From Mesorhizobium sp. NZP2298 (GTDB lineage Bacteria; Pseudomonadota; Alphaproteobacteria; Rhizobiales; Rhizobiaceae), in the NCBI RefSeq assembly GCF_013170825.1, contig NZ_CP033365.1, forward strand, positions 124,001-188,000: DNA of 64,000 nt, given 5' to 3'. Positions 43,552 through 54,900 of this stretch are shown here, piece by piece (position 1 is the first letter of the stretch; each line of letters opens with the position of its first letter). The notes under the pieces are model-generated. The model had not been told where the DNA came from, did no database searches, and saw only the letters and a list, made by a program, of their open reading frames with translations. Made by a program: the position numbers and the translations under genes.

Positions 43552-45989
43552 CCTTGCCCAGCCAGGCCGCGGTCGTCGTCATCGGCGGCGGCATCATCGG
43601 CTGCTCGACGGCCTATCATCTGGCGCGCGACCACAAGGCCGACGTCGTGCTGCTGGAACAGGGCAAGCTGACCTCGGGCTCGACCTGGCACGCGGCCGGT
43701 CTGGTCGGGCAACTACGCTCGTCGGCATCGATCACCCGGGTGCTCAAATATTCGGTCGACCTCTACAAGGGGCTGGAGGCCGAGACCGGTCTTGCTACTG
43801 GCTGGAAGATGACCGGCTGCCTGCGGCTTGCCACCAATGCGGACCGCTGGACCGAATACAAAAGGCTGGCGACGACGGCGAAGAGCTTCGGCATGGACAT
43901 GCATCTTTTGTCGCCGGCCGAGGTCAAGGCGATGTGGCCGCTGATGGAAACCGGAGATCTCGTCGGCGCCTCCTGGCTGCCGACCGACGGCCAGGCGAGC
44001 CCTTCCGACATCACGCAGTCGCTGGCCAGGGGCGCGCGCATGCATGGCGCGAAGCTGTTCGAGGAGGTCCGCGTCACCGGCTTCGAGATGAAGGGCGGCC
44101 GCATCGCGGCCGTTAAGACCAATCAAGGCGACATCGCCTGCGACAAGGTGGTGAACTGCGCCGGCCAATGGGCGCGGCAGGTGGGCGCCATGGCCGGCAT
44201 CAATGTGCCGCTGCAGCCGGTGAAGCACCAATACATCATCACCGAGAAGATCGATGGACTGGCGACCGACGCGCCGACGCTGCGCGACCCCGACCGGCGC
44301 ACCTATTTCAAGGAGGAGGTCGGCGGGCTGGTGATGGGCGGCTATGAGCCCAACCCGCAGGCATGGACGACAGGTGATGTGCCCAACGACTGGGAATTTC
44401 GGCTGTTCGATGACGATTACGACCATTTCGAACAGCACATGACGCAGGCGATCGCGCGGGTGCCGGCGCTGGAAAGCGTCGGCGTCAAGCAGATGATCAA
44501 CGGACCGGAAAGCTTTACGCCGGACGGCAATTTCATTCTCGGCACAGCGCCCGAATGCGCCAACATGTTCGTCGGCGCCGGCTTCAACGCCTTCGGCATC
44601 GCCTCGGGCGGCGGCGCCGGCTGGGTGCTTGCGCAGTGGGTGGTCGACGGCGAGGCGCCGCTCGACCTGTGGGTGGTCGACATCAGGCGCTTTTCCAACC
44701 TGCACAGCGACCGGCAATGGGTGTGCGAACGCACGCTGGAAGCCTATGGCAAGCACTATACGATCGGCTTTCCGCACGAAGAGTATGCCTCAGGCCGGCC
44801 GCGCATCGTCTCGCCGCTTTACGACAGGCTGAAGCAACGGCGCGCGGTGTTTGGCTCCAAGCTCGGCTGGGAGCGGCCGAACTGGTTCGCACCCGAAGGC
44901 GTCGAGCCGCAGGACATCTATTCGATGGGCCGGCAGAACTGGTTTTCGGCGGTCGGCGACGAGCACCGGCATGTGCGCGAGCATGTCGGCATCTTCGACC
45001 AGTCGTCTTTCGCCAAATATGAATTGAGCGGCCCCGATGCGGCCAAGGCGCTGGACTGGATCTGCGCCAACGATGTCAGCAAGCCGGTCGGCCGGCTGAC
45101 CTACACGCAACTTCTCAACACGCGGGGCGGCATAGAGGCCGACCTGACCGTGGCGCGGCTGGCCGAAGAGAAATTCTACATCGTCACCGGCACCGGTTTC
45201 CGCACGCATGATGCCTCCTGGATCCGTGACCATATCGGCGAGGGCCTCGATTGCAGGCTGACCGATGTCACCGAGGAATTCGGCACGCTGTCGCTGATGG
45301 GACCGCGCGCCCGCGATGTGCTTTCCGCGGTGACCGAGGCCGATGTGTCGAACGCGGCATTCCCGTTCGGTCATGTGCGCGAGATCGCCATTGCCGGCCA
45401 CACGGTGCGGGCGCTGCGCGTCACCTATGTCGGCGAACTCGGCTGGGAATTGCATGTGCCGATCGCGGCCACCGGTGACGTCTTCGACGCATTGACGGCG
45501 GCGGGCGAGAAGCACCGCATCCGCCCGGTCGGCTACCGGGCGCTGGAATCGCTGCGCCTGGAAAAGGGCTACCGCGCCTGGGGCTCCGACATCACGCCCA
45601 ACGACACGCCGCAGGAAGCCGGGCTCGGCTGGGCGGTCAAGCTGCGCAAGAACACCGATTTCGTCGGACGGCGCGCGCTCGAGAAACTCGATGGCGTGCC
45701 TTTGAAGAAGCGCTTTGCCGGCTTCACGGTCGACAATCCGCAGATCGTGCTGCTCGGCCGGGAGACCATCCTGCGCGATGGCGAGCCTGTCGGTTACCTG
45801 ACCAGCGGCGGCTATGGCTACACGATCGGCAGGAATATCGGCTATGGCTATGTGCGCAATGGCGACGGGGTGAGCGACGATTTCCTCGCCTCGGGCGATT
45901 ATGAACTGGTGGTCGCGATGGAGCGGACGCCAGCCAAGATCCATCTCGAGCCGATGTACGATCCAACAGCGGAGAGGGTAAAGGCCTAG
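43548..45989 (+). CDS. Dimethylglycine/sarcosine-dehydrogenase-like FAD protein with GcvT domain
   Basis: An 813-residue flavoprotein. FAD-binding oxidoreductase domain first: VVIGGGIIGCSTAYHLA (residues 10-26), then STWHAAGL with H48, the position of covalent FAD attachment in dimethylglycine dehydrogenase. From about residue 425 a GcvT-type folate-binding domain follows, ending with a GcvT C-terminal barrel (about 715-810). Such enzymes demethylate N-methyl amino compounds and pass the carbon to tetrahydrofolate. Coupling to a choline-kinase-like gene is unusual for plain dimethylglycine breakdown and hints at a different, possibly phosphorylated, substrate. Confidence 0.9.
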   Translation: MTLPSQAAVVVIGGGIIGCSTAYHLARDHKADVVLLEQGKLTSGSTWHAAGLVGQLRSSASITRVLKYSVDLYKGLEAETGLATGWKMTGCLRLATNADRWTEYKRLATTAKSFGMDMHLLSPAEVKAMWPLMETGDLVGASWLPTDGQASPSDITQSLARGARMHGAKLFEEVRVTGFEMKGGRIAAVKTNQGDIACDKVVNCAGQWARQVGAMAGINVPLQPVKHQYIITEKIDGLATDAPTLRDPDRRTYFKEEVGGLVMGGYEPNPQAWTTGDVPNDWEFRLFDDDYDHFEQHMTQAIARVPALESVGVKQMINGPESFTPDGNFILGTAPECANMFVGAGFNAFGIASGGGAGWVLAQWVVDGEAPLDLWVVDIRRFSNLHSDRQWVCERTLEAYGKHYTIGFPHEEYASGRPRIVSPLYDRLKQRRAVFGSKLGWERPNWFAPEGVEPQDIYSMGRQNWFSAVGDEHRHVREHVGIFDQSSFAKYELSGPDAAKALDWICANDVSKPVGRLTYTQLLNTRGGIEADLTVARLAEEKFYIVTGTGFRTHDASWIRDHIGEGLDCRLTDVTEEFGTLSLMGPRARDVLSAVTEADVSNAAFPFGHVREIAIAGHTVRALRVTYVGELGWELHVPIAATGDVFDALTAAGEKHRIRPVGYRALESLRLEKGYRAWGSDITPNDTPQEAGLGWAVKLRKNTDFVGRRALEKLDGVPLKKRFAGFTVDNPQIVLLGRETILRDGEPVGYLTSGGYGYTIGRNIGYGYVRNGDGVSDDFLASGDYELVVAMERTPAKIHLEPMYDPTAERVKA

Positions 45990-46023
45990 ATACGGTTCAT
46001 CGTTTCGCCGAAACGCCGAACCG

Positions 46024-46083
46024 CCTCTTTGTGTTGACGCAATCCCCAAGAGAAAACAGCGACACACTCTTCCTGTAATTACT
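46024..46083. repeat. Dispersed 60-base repeat, CTCTTTGT type (second copy)
   Basis: CCTCTTTGTGTTGACGCAAT followed by GAAAAC, CACACTCTTCC and TAATTACTT matches the order of blocks in the copy at 33017-33076 but is diverged, and its inverted arms are degraded. It sits between convergent genes. Confidence 0.6.
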
Positions 46084-46716
46084 TCAGTTTACCCGCAGGA
46101 CGAGGCCTCGGCTGGGCACGGTGTCGGCCTCGCCCGGCATGGAGACGTAAGGCCGCGTCTCCTCGGCGCGGGTGACGATGCCTTGCGCCTCGAGTTCGGC
46201 GATCCGTGCTGCAAAACCCTGATCCCACAGCGTGTTCTTGACCGTCAGCACGATCACCCCGCCGGGACGGCAGATGCGGATCAGGTCGTCCAGCCCTTCG
46301 ACGCCGACATGGCCCGAGGTGAAGACGCCGGCCGAGATGATCCCGGCATAGGCATCGTCGGCAAAGGGCAATGGCCCGCCCATCGCCAGGCAATGCAGTG
46401 CGGAATAGACGCCCTTGCGGGCGGCCTGATCCAGCATGCCTTGCGAGATGTCCAGCGCCTCGACTTCGGGATAGCCCGCAATGTTCAACCATTCACCGAT
46501 GAGCCCGGTGCCCGCGCCGGCATCGAGCAGCGGCGCCAAGCCACGCGGCAGATGGCGGGCGAGCAAGGCAAGGCAGATCGTCGGATGGCGATAACCGGCG
46601 GCTGACATGTCGGCGTCATACGTCTGCGACCAACGGTCATAGAGGGCGGCGACTTCCTCCGGCCGCTTCGCCGCATAGGCGGCGCCGAGCGCCCCATGAT
46701 GTTTGCCGTCCACCAT
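46084..46716 (-). CDS. Class I SAM-dependent methyltransferase
   Basis: A 210-residue methyltransferase with motif I LLDAGAGTGLIGEWL (about residues 63-77), ALDISQGML for motif II and a VIVLTVKNTLWDQG segment. It is of the Methyltransf_11/25 type, similar to proteins annotated as Williams-Beuren-syndrome-region methyltransferases. The ATG at 46716 is preferred; an in-frame GTG lies 11 codons earlier. It converges with the flavoprotein gene and is divergent from the second kinase, so any link with them is by position only. Confidence 0.82.
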   Translation of the reverse strand: MVDGKHHGALGAAYAAKRPEEVAALYDRWSQTYDADMSAAGYRHPTICLALLARHLPRGLAPLLDAGAGTGLIGEWLNIAGYPEVEALDISQGMLDQAARKGVYSALHCLAMGGPLPFADDAYAGIISAGVFTSGHVGVEGLDDLIRICRPGGVIVLTVKNTLWDQGFAARIAELEAQGIVTRAEETRPYVSMPGEADTVPSRGLVLRVN

Positions 46717-46821
46717 CGCCGTTCCGCCAGCCGCTCTCTTGCTCACCACGATCTGATGATAGCCAAACGGCGAAAATTGTGGAACCGTTGCGATGAGAAA
46801 TAATCGCGTGGGGGCGCAGGC

Positions 46822-47724
46822 ATGAGGACAGACGAGGCGCGGGCAGAACTTGCCACCATTCCGGTGCTGGCCGGCTATGCCGGACCGCTGGACCGGCTTG
46901 GCGGCCTCACCAATCTGGTCTTCAAGGCCGGCGACTTCTGCCTGCGCATTCCGGGCAAGGGCACCGAGGAATACATCAACCGCGCCAACGAAGCGGTGGC
47001 CGCGCGTGAAGCGGCAAAGGCGGGCGTCAGCCCTGAAGTGCTGCATGCCGACGCCGGCACCGGCGTGATGGTGACGCGCTTCATCGCCGGTGCACAGACG
47101 ATGTCACCGGAGAAATTCAGGGAACGGCCGGGCAGCCCCGCCCGCGCCGGCGAAGCGTTCCGCAAGCTGCACGCGTCCGGTGCGGCGTTTCCTTTCCGCT
47201 TCGAACTGTTCGCGATGATCGACGACTATCTCAAGGTCCTGTCGACCAAGGACGTCGCCCTGCCCGCCGGCTACCATGGCGTGGTGCGCGAGGCCGGGAG
47301 CGTGCGCTCGGCGCTGGCCACCCATCCCTTGCCGCTCGTCGCCTGCCATTGCGATCCGCTGTGCGAAAACTTCCTCGATACGGGCGAGCGGATGTGGATC
47401 GTCGACTGGGAATATTCGGGGATGAACGACCCTCTCTGGGATCTCGGCGACCTCAGTGTCGAAGGCAAGTTCGACGCTGCGCAGGACGAGGAGATGATGC
47501 GCGCCTATTTTGGCGGCGAAGCAAAGCCGGCGGAGCGCGGCCGTATCGTCATCTACAAGGCGATGTGCGACCTGCTGTGGACGCTGTGGGGGCTGATACA
47601 GCTTGCCAACGACAATCCCGTCGACGATTTCCGCGCCTATGCCGACGGCCGCTTCGCGCGCTGCAAGGCGTTGATGGAGACGCCGGAGTTTTCGCGGCAT
47701 CTGGCGGCAATACGCCGGGGTTAG
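46822..47724 (+). CDS. Choline/ethanolamine kinase-like phosphotransferase (second copy)
   Basis: A 300-residue enzyme of the same choline kinase / APH fold as the gene at 42664. It has LGGLTNLVFKAGDFCLRIPG (about 22-41), the catalytic loop CHCDPLCENFL and the metal site VDWEYSGMNDPLWDLGDL. The catalytic loop is diverged between the two copies (HND versus HCD), so they probably differ in substrate. No ribosome-binding site is obvious. It points away from the methyltransferase gene. Confidence 0.85.
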   Translation: MRTDEARAELATIPVLAGYAGPLDRLGGLTNLVFKAGDFCLRIPGKGTEEYINRANEAVAAREAAKAGVSPEVLHADAGTGVMVTRFIAGAQTMSPEKFRERPGSPARAGEAFRKLHASGAAFPFRFELFAMIDDYLKVLSTKDVALPAGYHGVVREAGSVRSALATHPLPLVACHCDPLCENFLDTGERMWIVDWEYSGMNDPLWDLGDLSVEGKFDAAQDEEMMRAYFGGEAKPAERGRIVIYKAMCDLLWTLWGLIQLANDNPVDDFRAYADGRFARCKALMETPEFSRHLAAIRRG

Positions 47725-47742
47725 CCCTTTGGGCGACAGGCG

Positions 47743-48666
47743 TCAATTCACGCCCTTCGGCACGTTTTCAGGCGGCACCGTGGTGTCGACCACCTTTTGG
47801 CGGTGGAAAATGAAGATGCCGGCCAGGACGACGATGCCGGAGCCGATCAGGATGCGCGGGCCGGGAACGTCACCGAAGAACACCAACCCAAACACCACGG
47901 CCCATAGCAGCAGCGTGTAGTGCAGCGGTGCCAGCGTCGAGGCCGGCGCCAGCTTCAATGCCCTGGTTATCATCAGATGGGCGGCACAGGAGACGATGCC
48001 AAGCAGGAGCATGGCGCCGAAATCGAGCGCGGAGGGTATCCGCCACGCGCCGATGGTCAGCGCGCCGCCGACCAGCAACGTGCCGATCGTCTGCCATGTC
48101 ACAAGGTTGGTATCGCTGGTGCCACGCAAACGCCGGTTAAGGATGATGGCGAAGGCAAAGGCGATGCTGCCGACGAGGGCGAAGGCCGAGGATAGCGAAA
48201 ACGCCTCCGAGGACGGCTTCAGGATGATCAGCACGCCGCAGAAGCCGACCAGGATCGCCAGCCAGCGCCGCCAGCCGACCTTTTCGCCCAGCAGCAGGTG
48301 CGACAACGCCGCGACGTAGATCGGTCCGGCCATGTAGAAGCTCATCACATCGGCGAGCGGCAGATAGACGACCGCGGCATAGAACAGCCCGGTATCGGCC
48401 GTGGTCGCCACCACGCGCAGGAGTTGGAGGATGGGCCGCTCCAAGCGGAAAAGCTTTGCGGCGCCCTGGTTGGCGATCATCGGACCGAGCACGATGAAGG
48501 CGCCGACAGAGCGGATCAGCACCACCTGACCGACAGAGAAGCTCGCGACCAGCCATTTGCCCATCGCATCGTTCAGCGCAAACATGAAATCGCCGGCCAG
48601 CATCAGCAGAATGCCGGCCAGAAGAACGTTCCTGATTGTGGAATTCTGCGCCACGGGCTGCGTCAT
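47743..48666 (-). CDS. DMT-family (EamA) transporter
   Basis: A 307-residue inner-membrane protein with about ten membrane helices in two EamA repeats, the drug/metabolite transporter arrangement. Such proteins export metabolites or amino acids. It lies 108 bases downstream of the amidohydrolase gene on the same strand and probably shares its transcript. Substrate cannot be read from sequence. Confidence 0.9.
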   Translation of the reverse strand: MTQPVAQNSTIRNVLLAGILLMLAGDFMFALNDAMGKWLVASFSVGQVVLIRSVGAFIVLGPMIANQGAAKLFRLERPILQLLRVVATTADTGLFYAAVVYLPLADVMSFYMAGPIYVAALSHLLLGEKVGWRRWLAILVGFCGVLIILKPSSEAFSLSSAFALVGSIAFAFAIILNRRLRGTSDTNLVTWQTIGTLLVGGALTIGAWRIPSALDFGAMLLLGIVSCAAHLMITRALKLAPASTLAPLHYTLLLWAVVFGLVFFGDVPGPRILIGSGIVVLAGIFIFHRQKVVDTTVPPENVPKGVN

Positions 48667-48774
48667 GCCGATCCCGATTCCTCCCTCGCGTAGGCCGCGT
48701 CGTAGACCGAAGCCGCTGCTTTGACGAGGCGAAATCAGGAAATCGGTAAGACCAGCATGGGGAATCGGCTGTAT

Positions 48775-50055
48775 CTAGGTAGTTCTGTGCCTGCGGTTCA
48801 CCCGCGCCGGCCTGCCAGGCAGGGAAAGCCTGGTATCCTGCCTTGTCCGTTCCGCCACAACCTTGCCCTTGGCGATGACGCAAATGCGCTCGGCGCGCAG
48901 GCGCAGGGCCTCGATCGGATTGCCGGCGTCGAGAATGACAAGACTGGCGCGCTTGCCGACCGCCAGGCCCAGATGATCCAACCCCATGATGGCGGCGTTG
49001 ACGTTGGTGACCATGTCGAAGCAGCGCGCCATGTCGGCCGGGCTCGACATCTGGGCGACGTGCAGCCCCATGAAGGCGACATCGAGCATGTCGGCGGTGC
49101 CCAGCGAATACCAGGGATCGAGCACGCAATCCTGGCCCCAGCCGACGCGGATGCCCAGCGCCTGCATTTCCTTGACCCGGGTCAGGCCACGGCGCTTGGG
49201 GAAGGTGTCGTGACGGCCTTGCAGCATGATGTTGATCAGCGGGTTGGGGATGGCGGAAACGCCGGCCTCGGCGATCAGCGGCAGAAGTTTCGAGACATAG
49301 TAGTTGTCCATCGAATGCATCGAGGTGAGATGCGAGCCTGCCACCCTGCCCTGCAGGCCCAGGCGCTGCGTTTCATAGGCCAGCTGCTCGATGTGGCGAG
49401 ACAGCGGGTCGTCGGTCTCGTCGCAATGCAGGTCGACCATCAGGCCGCGTTTTGCCGCGATCTCGCAAAGCTCGGTCACCGAACGCGTGCCATCGGCCAT
49501 GCTACGCTCGAAATGCGGGATGCCGCCGACGATATCGACGCCCATGTCCAGCGCACGAATGGTGTTTTCGCGCGCCTTCGGCGAGCGGTAGAAGCCGTCC
49601 TGCGGGAAGGCGACCAGTTGCAGGTCGATATAGGGCGCGATCGTTTTCTTGACGTCGAGCAGGGCCTCGACCGCCAGCAAACGGTCATCGCAGACATCGA
49701 CATGGGTGCGGATGGCGAGCAGGCCCATCGACACCGCCCAGTCGCAATAGGCAAGCGCCCGGTCGCGCACCGCCTCATGCGTCAAAAGCGGCTTCAGTTC
49801 ACCCCATAACGCAATGCCTTCGAGCAGCGTGCCCGAGGCGTTGATGCGCGGAATGCCATAGGACAGCGTTGCATCCATATGGAAATGCGGATCGACAAAG
49901 GGCGGCGAGACCAGATTACCGCTTGCATCGACCTCGGTCCGGGCGGAACCCTGCAGTTTAGGGTCGATCGCCGCGATCGTCTCGCCGCTGATGCCGATGT
50001 CGGCAATCCTGCCATCCGGCAGCGTGCCGCCACGAACGATAAGGTCGAAATCCAT
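48775..50055 (-). CDS. Cytosine-deaminase-like amidohydrolase
   Basis: A 426-residue metal-dependent amidohydrolase. Metal ligands are H57 and H59 (DPHFHMD), the His of DLHCDETDD, the His of GSHLTSMHSM and the Asp of WGQDCVLDPWY, the pattern of cytosine/isoguanine deaminases such as CodA. The C-terminal strand IEALRLRAERICVIAKGKVV completes the flanking beta domain. CodB-like permease is absent; a DMT transporter follows instead. It deaminates or hydrolyses a cyclic amidine of unknown identity. Confidence 0.88.
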   Translation of the reverse strand: MDFDLIVRGGTLPDGRIADIGISGETIAAIDPKLQGSARTEVDASGNLVSPPFVDPHFHMDATLSYGIPRINASGTLLEGIALWGELKPLLTHEAVRDRALAYCDWAVSMGLLAIRTHVDVCDDRLLAVEALLDVKKTIAPYIDLQLVAFPQDGFYRSPKARENTIRALDMGVDIVGGIPHFERSMADGTRSVTELCEIAAKRGLMVDLHCDETDDPLSRHIEQLAYETQRLGLQGRVAGSHLTSMHSMDNYYVSKLLPLIAEAGVSAIPNPLINIMLQGRHDTFPKRRGLTRVKEMQALGIRVGWGQDCVLDPWYSLGTADMLDVAFMGLHVAQMSSPADMARCFDMVTNVNAAIMGLDHLGLAVGKRASLVILDAGNPIEALRLRAERICVIAKGKVVAERTRQDTRLSLPGRPARVNRRHRTT

Positions 50056-50239
50056 CTGTCGTCATCCCATTCCAGAATCACCCAGCCATGGTGGCGCAAA
50101 AGACAGCTTGCCGCAGCCGTTTCTTTCGCCGACCGCGAAAGGTTTCCTCCAGCGACAACTCCCTCTATAAGCCGCCTTTCGTCCACGCGGCGATCGGCTT
50201 CGGACTCAAGGCCACAGTCGCAAACCATGGAAGTCCCGT

Positions 50240-52015
<1,776 letters not shown>

Positions 52016-52029
52016 ACGCCGTTTCCTTA

Positions 52030-52123
52030 CCTCCCCATGTGGGAGGGTCGCTGCGCAGCAGCGGGGTCGGCGCCGCACCGCTCAGCCGGACCTTCGGTTC
52101 GACCTCCCCACAAGGGGAGGTCG
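52030..52123. repeat. Palindromic intergenic element between ABC exporter and ilvD
   Basis: Outer hairpins CCTCCC-CATGT-GGGAGG (52031-52047) and GACCTCCCC-ACAA-GGGGAGGTC (52101-52122) bracket a GC-rich centre with CGCTGCGCAGCAGCG. It lies between convergent genes, likely a two-way terminator. The type matches the elements at 37456 and 54735. Confidence 0.7.
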
Positions 52124-52140
52124 AAAGGCGCAGGCTAACT

Positions 52141-53985
52141 CTACTCCGGCACGTGCCGCACCGCGCCCTTGTCGGCGCTGGTGGCGAAGGCGGCGTAGGC
52201 GCGCAGCGCGGTCGTCACCTTGCGCTTGCGCTTTTCCTCCGGCTTCCAGGCCAGGGCACCCTTGGCTTCCATCGCCGCCCGGCGTGCCTCAAGCTCGGCA
52301 TCGCTGACGGCGAGGCGGATGGTGCGGTTGGGGATGTCGATCTCGATCGTGTCGCCCTCCTGGACAAGACCGATCGCGCCGCCTTCGGCGGCTTCCGGCG
52401 ATGCATGACCGATCGACAGGCCCGACGTGCCGCCGGAGAAGCGGCCGTCAGTGACCAGCGCGCAGGCCTTGCCCAGGCCTTTCGACTTCAGATAGCTGGT
52501 CGGATAGAGCATTTCCTGCATGCCGGGGCCGCCACGCGGTCCCTCATAGCGAATGACGACGACATCGCCAGCCTTGATCTCGTTGGACAAGATTGCCTTG
52601 ACCGAAGCGTCCTGGCTTTCGAACACCCGCGCCGGGCCGGTGAATTTCAGGATCGACTCGTCGACGCCCGCCGTTTTCACGATGCAACCGTCGAGCGCCA
52701 GATTGCCTTTCAGCACGGCAAGACCGCCATCCTTCGAAAACGGCGTCTTTGCGGAACGGATGACACCCGTCTCACGGTTGGTGTCGAGATCGTCCCAGCG
52801 CCGGTCCTGGCTGAAGGCGACCTGCGTCGGCACGCCGCCGGGCGCGGCGAGGAAGAAGTCGCGGACATTCTGGCTGGAGGTGCGCGAAATATCCCAATGA
52901 TCGAGCGCCTCGCCGAGGCTTGATGTATGCACCGTCGGCAGGTCGCGGTTGATCAGCCCTGCTTCGTCGAGCTGGCCAAGGATCGCCATGATGCCGCCGG
53001 CGCGGTGGACGTCTTCCATATGCACGTCGGACTTTGCCGGGGCCACCTTGCAGAGCACAGGAACCCGCCGCGACAGCCGGTCGATATCCTCCATGGTGAA
53101 GTCGACCTCGCCCTCATGCGCGGCGGCCAGGATGTGCAGCACCGTGTTGGTCGAACCGCCCATGGCGATGTCGAGCGTCATGGCGTTCTCGAAGGCGCCC
53201 TTCGAGGCGATGCTGCGTGGCAGTGCCGTCTCGTCGTCCTGTTCGTAATAGCGCTGGGCGAGATCGACGACGAGATGGCCGGCCTCGACGAACAGGCGCT
53301 TGCGGTCGGCATGCGTCGCCAGCGTCGAGCCGTTGCCCGGCAGCGACAGGCCGAGCGCCTCGGTCAGGCAATTCATCGAATTGGCGGTGAACATGCCCGA
53401 GCAGGAACCGCAGGTCGGGCAGGCCGAGCGCTCGATGACCTTGACGTCCTCGTCGGAGATCTTGTCGTCGGCGGCCGCGACCATGGCGTCGACCAGGTCG
53501 AGCGCCTGCGTCTTGCCAGCCAGCACCACCTTGCCGGCTTCCATCGGTCCGCCGGAGACGAACACGGTCGGGATGTTGAGGCGCAGCGAGGCCATCAGCA
53601 TGCCGGGGGTGATCTTGTCGCAATTGGAGATGCAGACCATGGCGTCGGCGCAGTGGGCGTTGACCATGTATTCGACGGAATCGGCGATCAATTCGCGCGA
53701 CGGCAGCGAATAGAGCATGCCGTCATGGCCCATGGCGATGCCATCATCGACGGCGATGGTGTTGAACTCCTTGGCGACGCCGCCGGCCTTCTCGATCTCG
53801 CGCGCGACCAGTTGGCCGAGGTCCTTCAGATGGACATGGCCCGGCACGAATTGGGTGAAGGAATTGACCACCGCGATGATCGGCTTGCCGAAATCCGAGT
53901 CCTTCATGCCGGTGGCGCGCCACAGGCCGCGGGCGCCGGCCATGTTGCGGCCATGGGTGGTGGTGCGGGAGCGATAGGCAGGCAT
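52141..53985 (-). CDS. ilvD: Dihydroxy-acid dehydratase
   Basis: Third common enzyme of valine, leucine and isoleucine synthesis; it dehydrates 2,3-dihydroxy-acids to 2-oxo acids using an Fe-S cluster. With the ATG at 53985, preceded by AAGGA, it has 614 residues against 616 in E. coli. Signatures are [33 protein letters not shown] and [19 protein letters not shown], plus the C-terminal [20 protein letters not shown]. Farther in-frame ATGs upstream give no family sequence. It is clearly distinct from the sugar-acid paralogue at 17322. Confidence 0.97.
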   Translation of the reverse strand: MPAYRSRTTTHGRNMAGARGLWRATGMKDSDFGKPIIAVVNSFTQFVPGHVHLKDLGQLVAREIEKAGGVAKEFNTIAVDDGIAMGHDGMLYSLPSRELIADSVEYMVNAHCADAMVCISNCDKITPGMLMASLRLNIPTVFVSGGPMEAGKVVLAGKTQALDLVDAMVAAADDKISDEDVKVIERSACPTCGSCSGMFTANSMNCLTEALGLSLPGNGSTLATHADRKRLFVEAGHLVVDLAQRYYEQDDETALPRSIASKGAFENAMTLDIAMGGSTNTVLHILAAAHEGEVDFTMEDIDRLSRRVPVLCKVAPAKSDVHMEDVHRAGGIMAILGQLDEAGLINRDLPTVHTSSLGEALDHWDISRTSSQNVRDFFLAAPGGVPTQVAFSQDRRWDDLDTNRETGVIRSAKTPFSKDGGLAVLKGNLALDGCIVKTAGVDESILKFTGPARVFESQDASVKAILSNEIKAGDVVVIRYEGPRGGPGMQEMLYPTSYLKSKGLGKACALVTDGRFSGGTSGLSIGHASPEAAEGGAIGLVQEGDTIEIDIPNRTIRLAVSDAELEARRAAMEAKGALAWKPEEKRKRKVTTALRAYAAFATSADKGAVRHVPE

Positions 53986-54250
53986 GTTTTTTCCTTGGTG
54001 GCTGGCCGCGGCCAAAGCATGGCGCGGCGGAGCTGAATTTCGATCGCAGGCGTTATAGACGCCACAGCTTGGTCTGGCCACATTTTTGCGATGCGCCAGA
54101 TTCCGCCGAAAAACGAGAACCCACGAAAAATCGCATGCCGCTGTCGGATTGCGCAGCGCACGGCCGTCCTTGGGCAGACGGCACGGAAATGGCACTATTC
54201 CCGGGGTCAGCCGTTTCACTGTAGCAGCAAGAGCAAGCGAGGAGCGCGAC

Positions 54251-54718
54251 ATGCAAAAGATCACCACCTGCCTGTGGTTCGACGGCCAGGCCGAAGAGGC
54301 GATGAACCACTATGTCTCCATCTTCAAGAATTCGAAGGTGCTGAGCGTTCTGCGCTGGCCCAAGGGACACGCCAGTGAGGGGAAAGTGCTGATGACCACG
54401 TTCGAGCTCGACGGCGTGCCGTTCCAGGCCCTCAATGGCGGCCCGAACTTCAAGTTCAACGAGGCGATGTCACAGTCGATCGACTGCAAGACGCAGGAAG
54501 AGGTGGATTATTTCTGGGAAAAGCTCACGGAAGGTGGCGAGCCCGGTGTCTGCAGCTGGCTGAAAGACAAGTTCGGCGTCTCCTGGCAGGTCGTGCCGGA
54601 GCAATTGCCGAGGCTGCTTCTCGATCCGGACAGGGCCAAGGCCGGCCGGGTGATGTCGGCGATGATGCAGATGGGCAAGATCGACATCGCCAAGATCGAA
54701 GCGGCGGCGAAGGGGTGA
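54251..54718 (+). CDS. VOC/PhnB-like glyoxalase-fold protein
   Basis: A 155-residue protein of the PhnB-like group (often mislabelled 3-demethylubiquinone methyltransferase). The ATG at 54251 follows GAGGAG. It opens [20 protein letters not shown] and has [20 protein letters not shown] and [20 protein letters not shown], all typical of the group. Function is unknown even for well-studied relatives. It stands alone, divergent from ilvD. Confidence 0.9.
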   Translation: MQKITTCLWFDGQAEEAMNHYVSIFKNSKVLSVLRWPKGHASEGKVLMTTFELDGVPFQALNGGPNFKFNEAMSQSIDCKTQEEVDYFWEKLTEGGEPGVCSWLKDKFGVSWQVVPEQLPRLLLDPDRAKAGRVMSAMMQMGKIDIAKIEAAAKG

Positions 54719-54734
54719 GCACTGCGCGATCTTC

Positions 54735-54887
54735 CCTTCCCCCCTTGTGGGGGAAGGTGGATTGCCGCGAAGCGGCAAGACGGATGAGGGGTGTTCCAGC
54801 GGAGTGAGGCGTTTGCGTTCCCTGGAGCACCCCTCATCCGTCTCGGCGCTATCGCGCCGATCCACCTTCTCCCACAAGGGGAGAAGG
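54735..54887. repeat. 153-base near-perfect long inverted repeat between convergent genes
   Basis: The left end (54735-54762) and right end (54860-54887) are inverted copies, each itself a hairpin around CTTGTG/CACAAG. Inner arms AGACGGATGAGGGGTG and CACCCCTCATCCGTCT are exact complements, as are small stems GCCGC-GAA-GCGGC and CGGCGC-TATC-GCGCCG. It could form one long cruciform or several stem-loops and separates the VOC gene from prfC. Confidence 0.8.
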
Positions 54888-54900
54888 AAGAAACCGCAGC

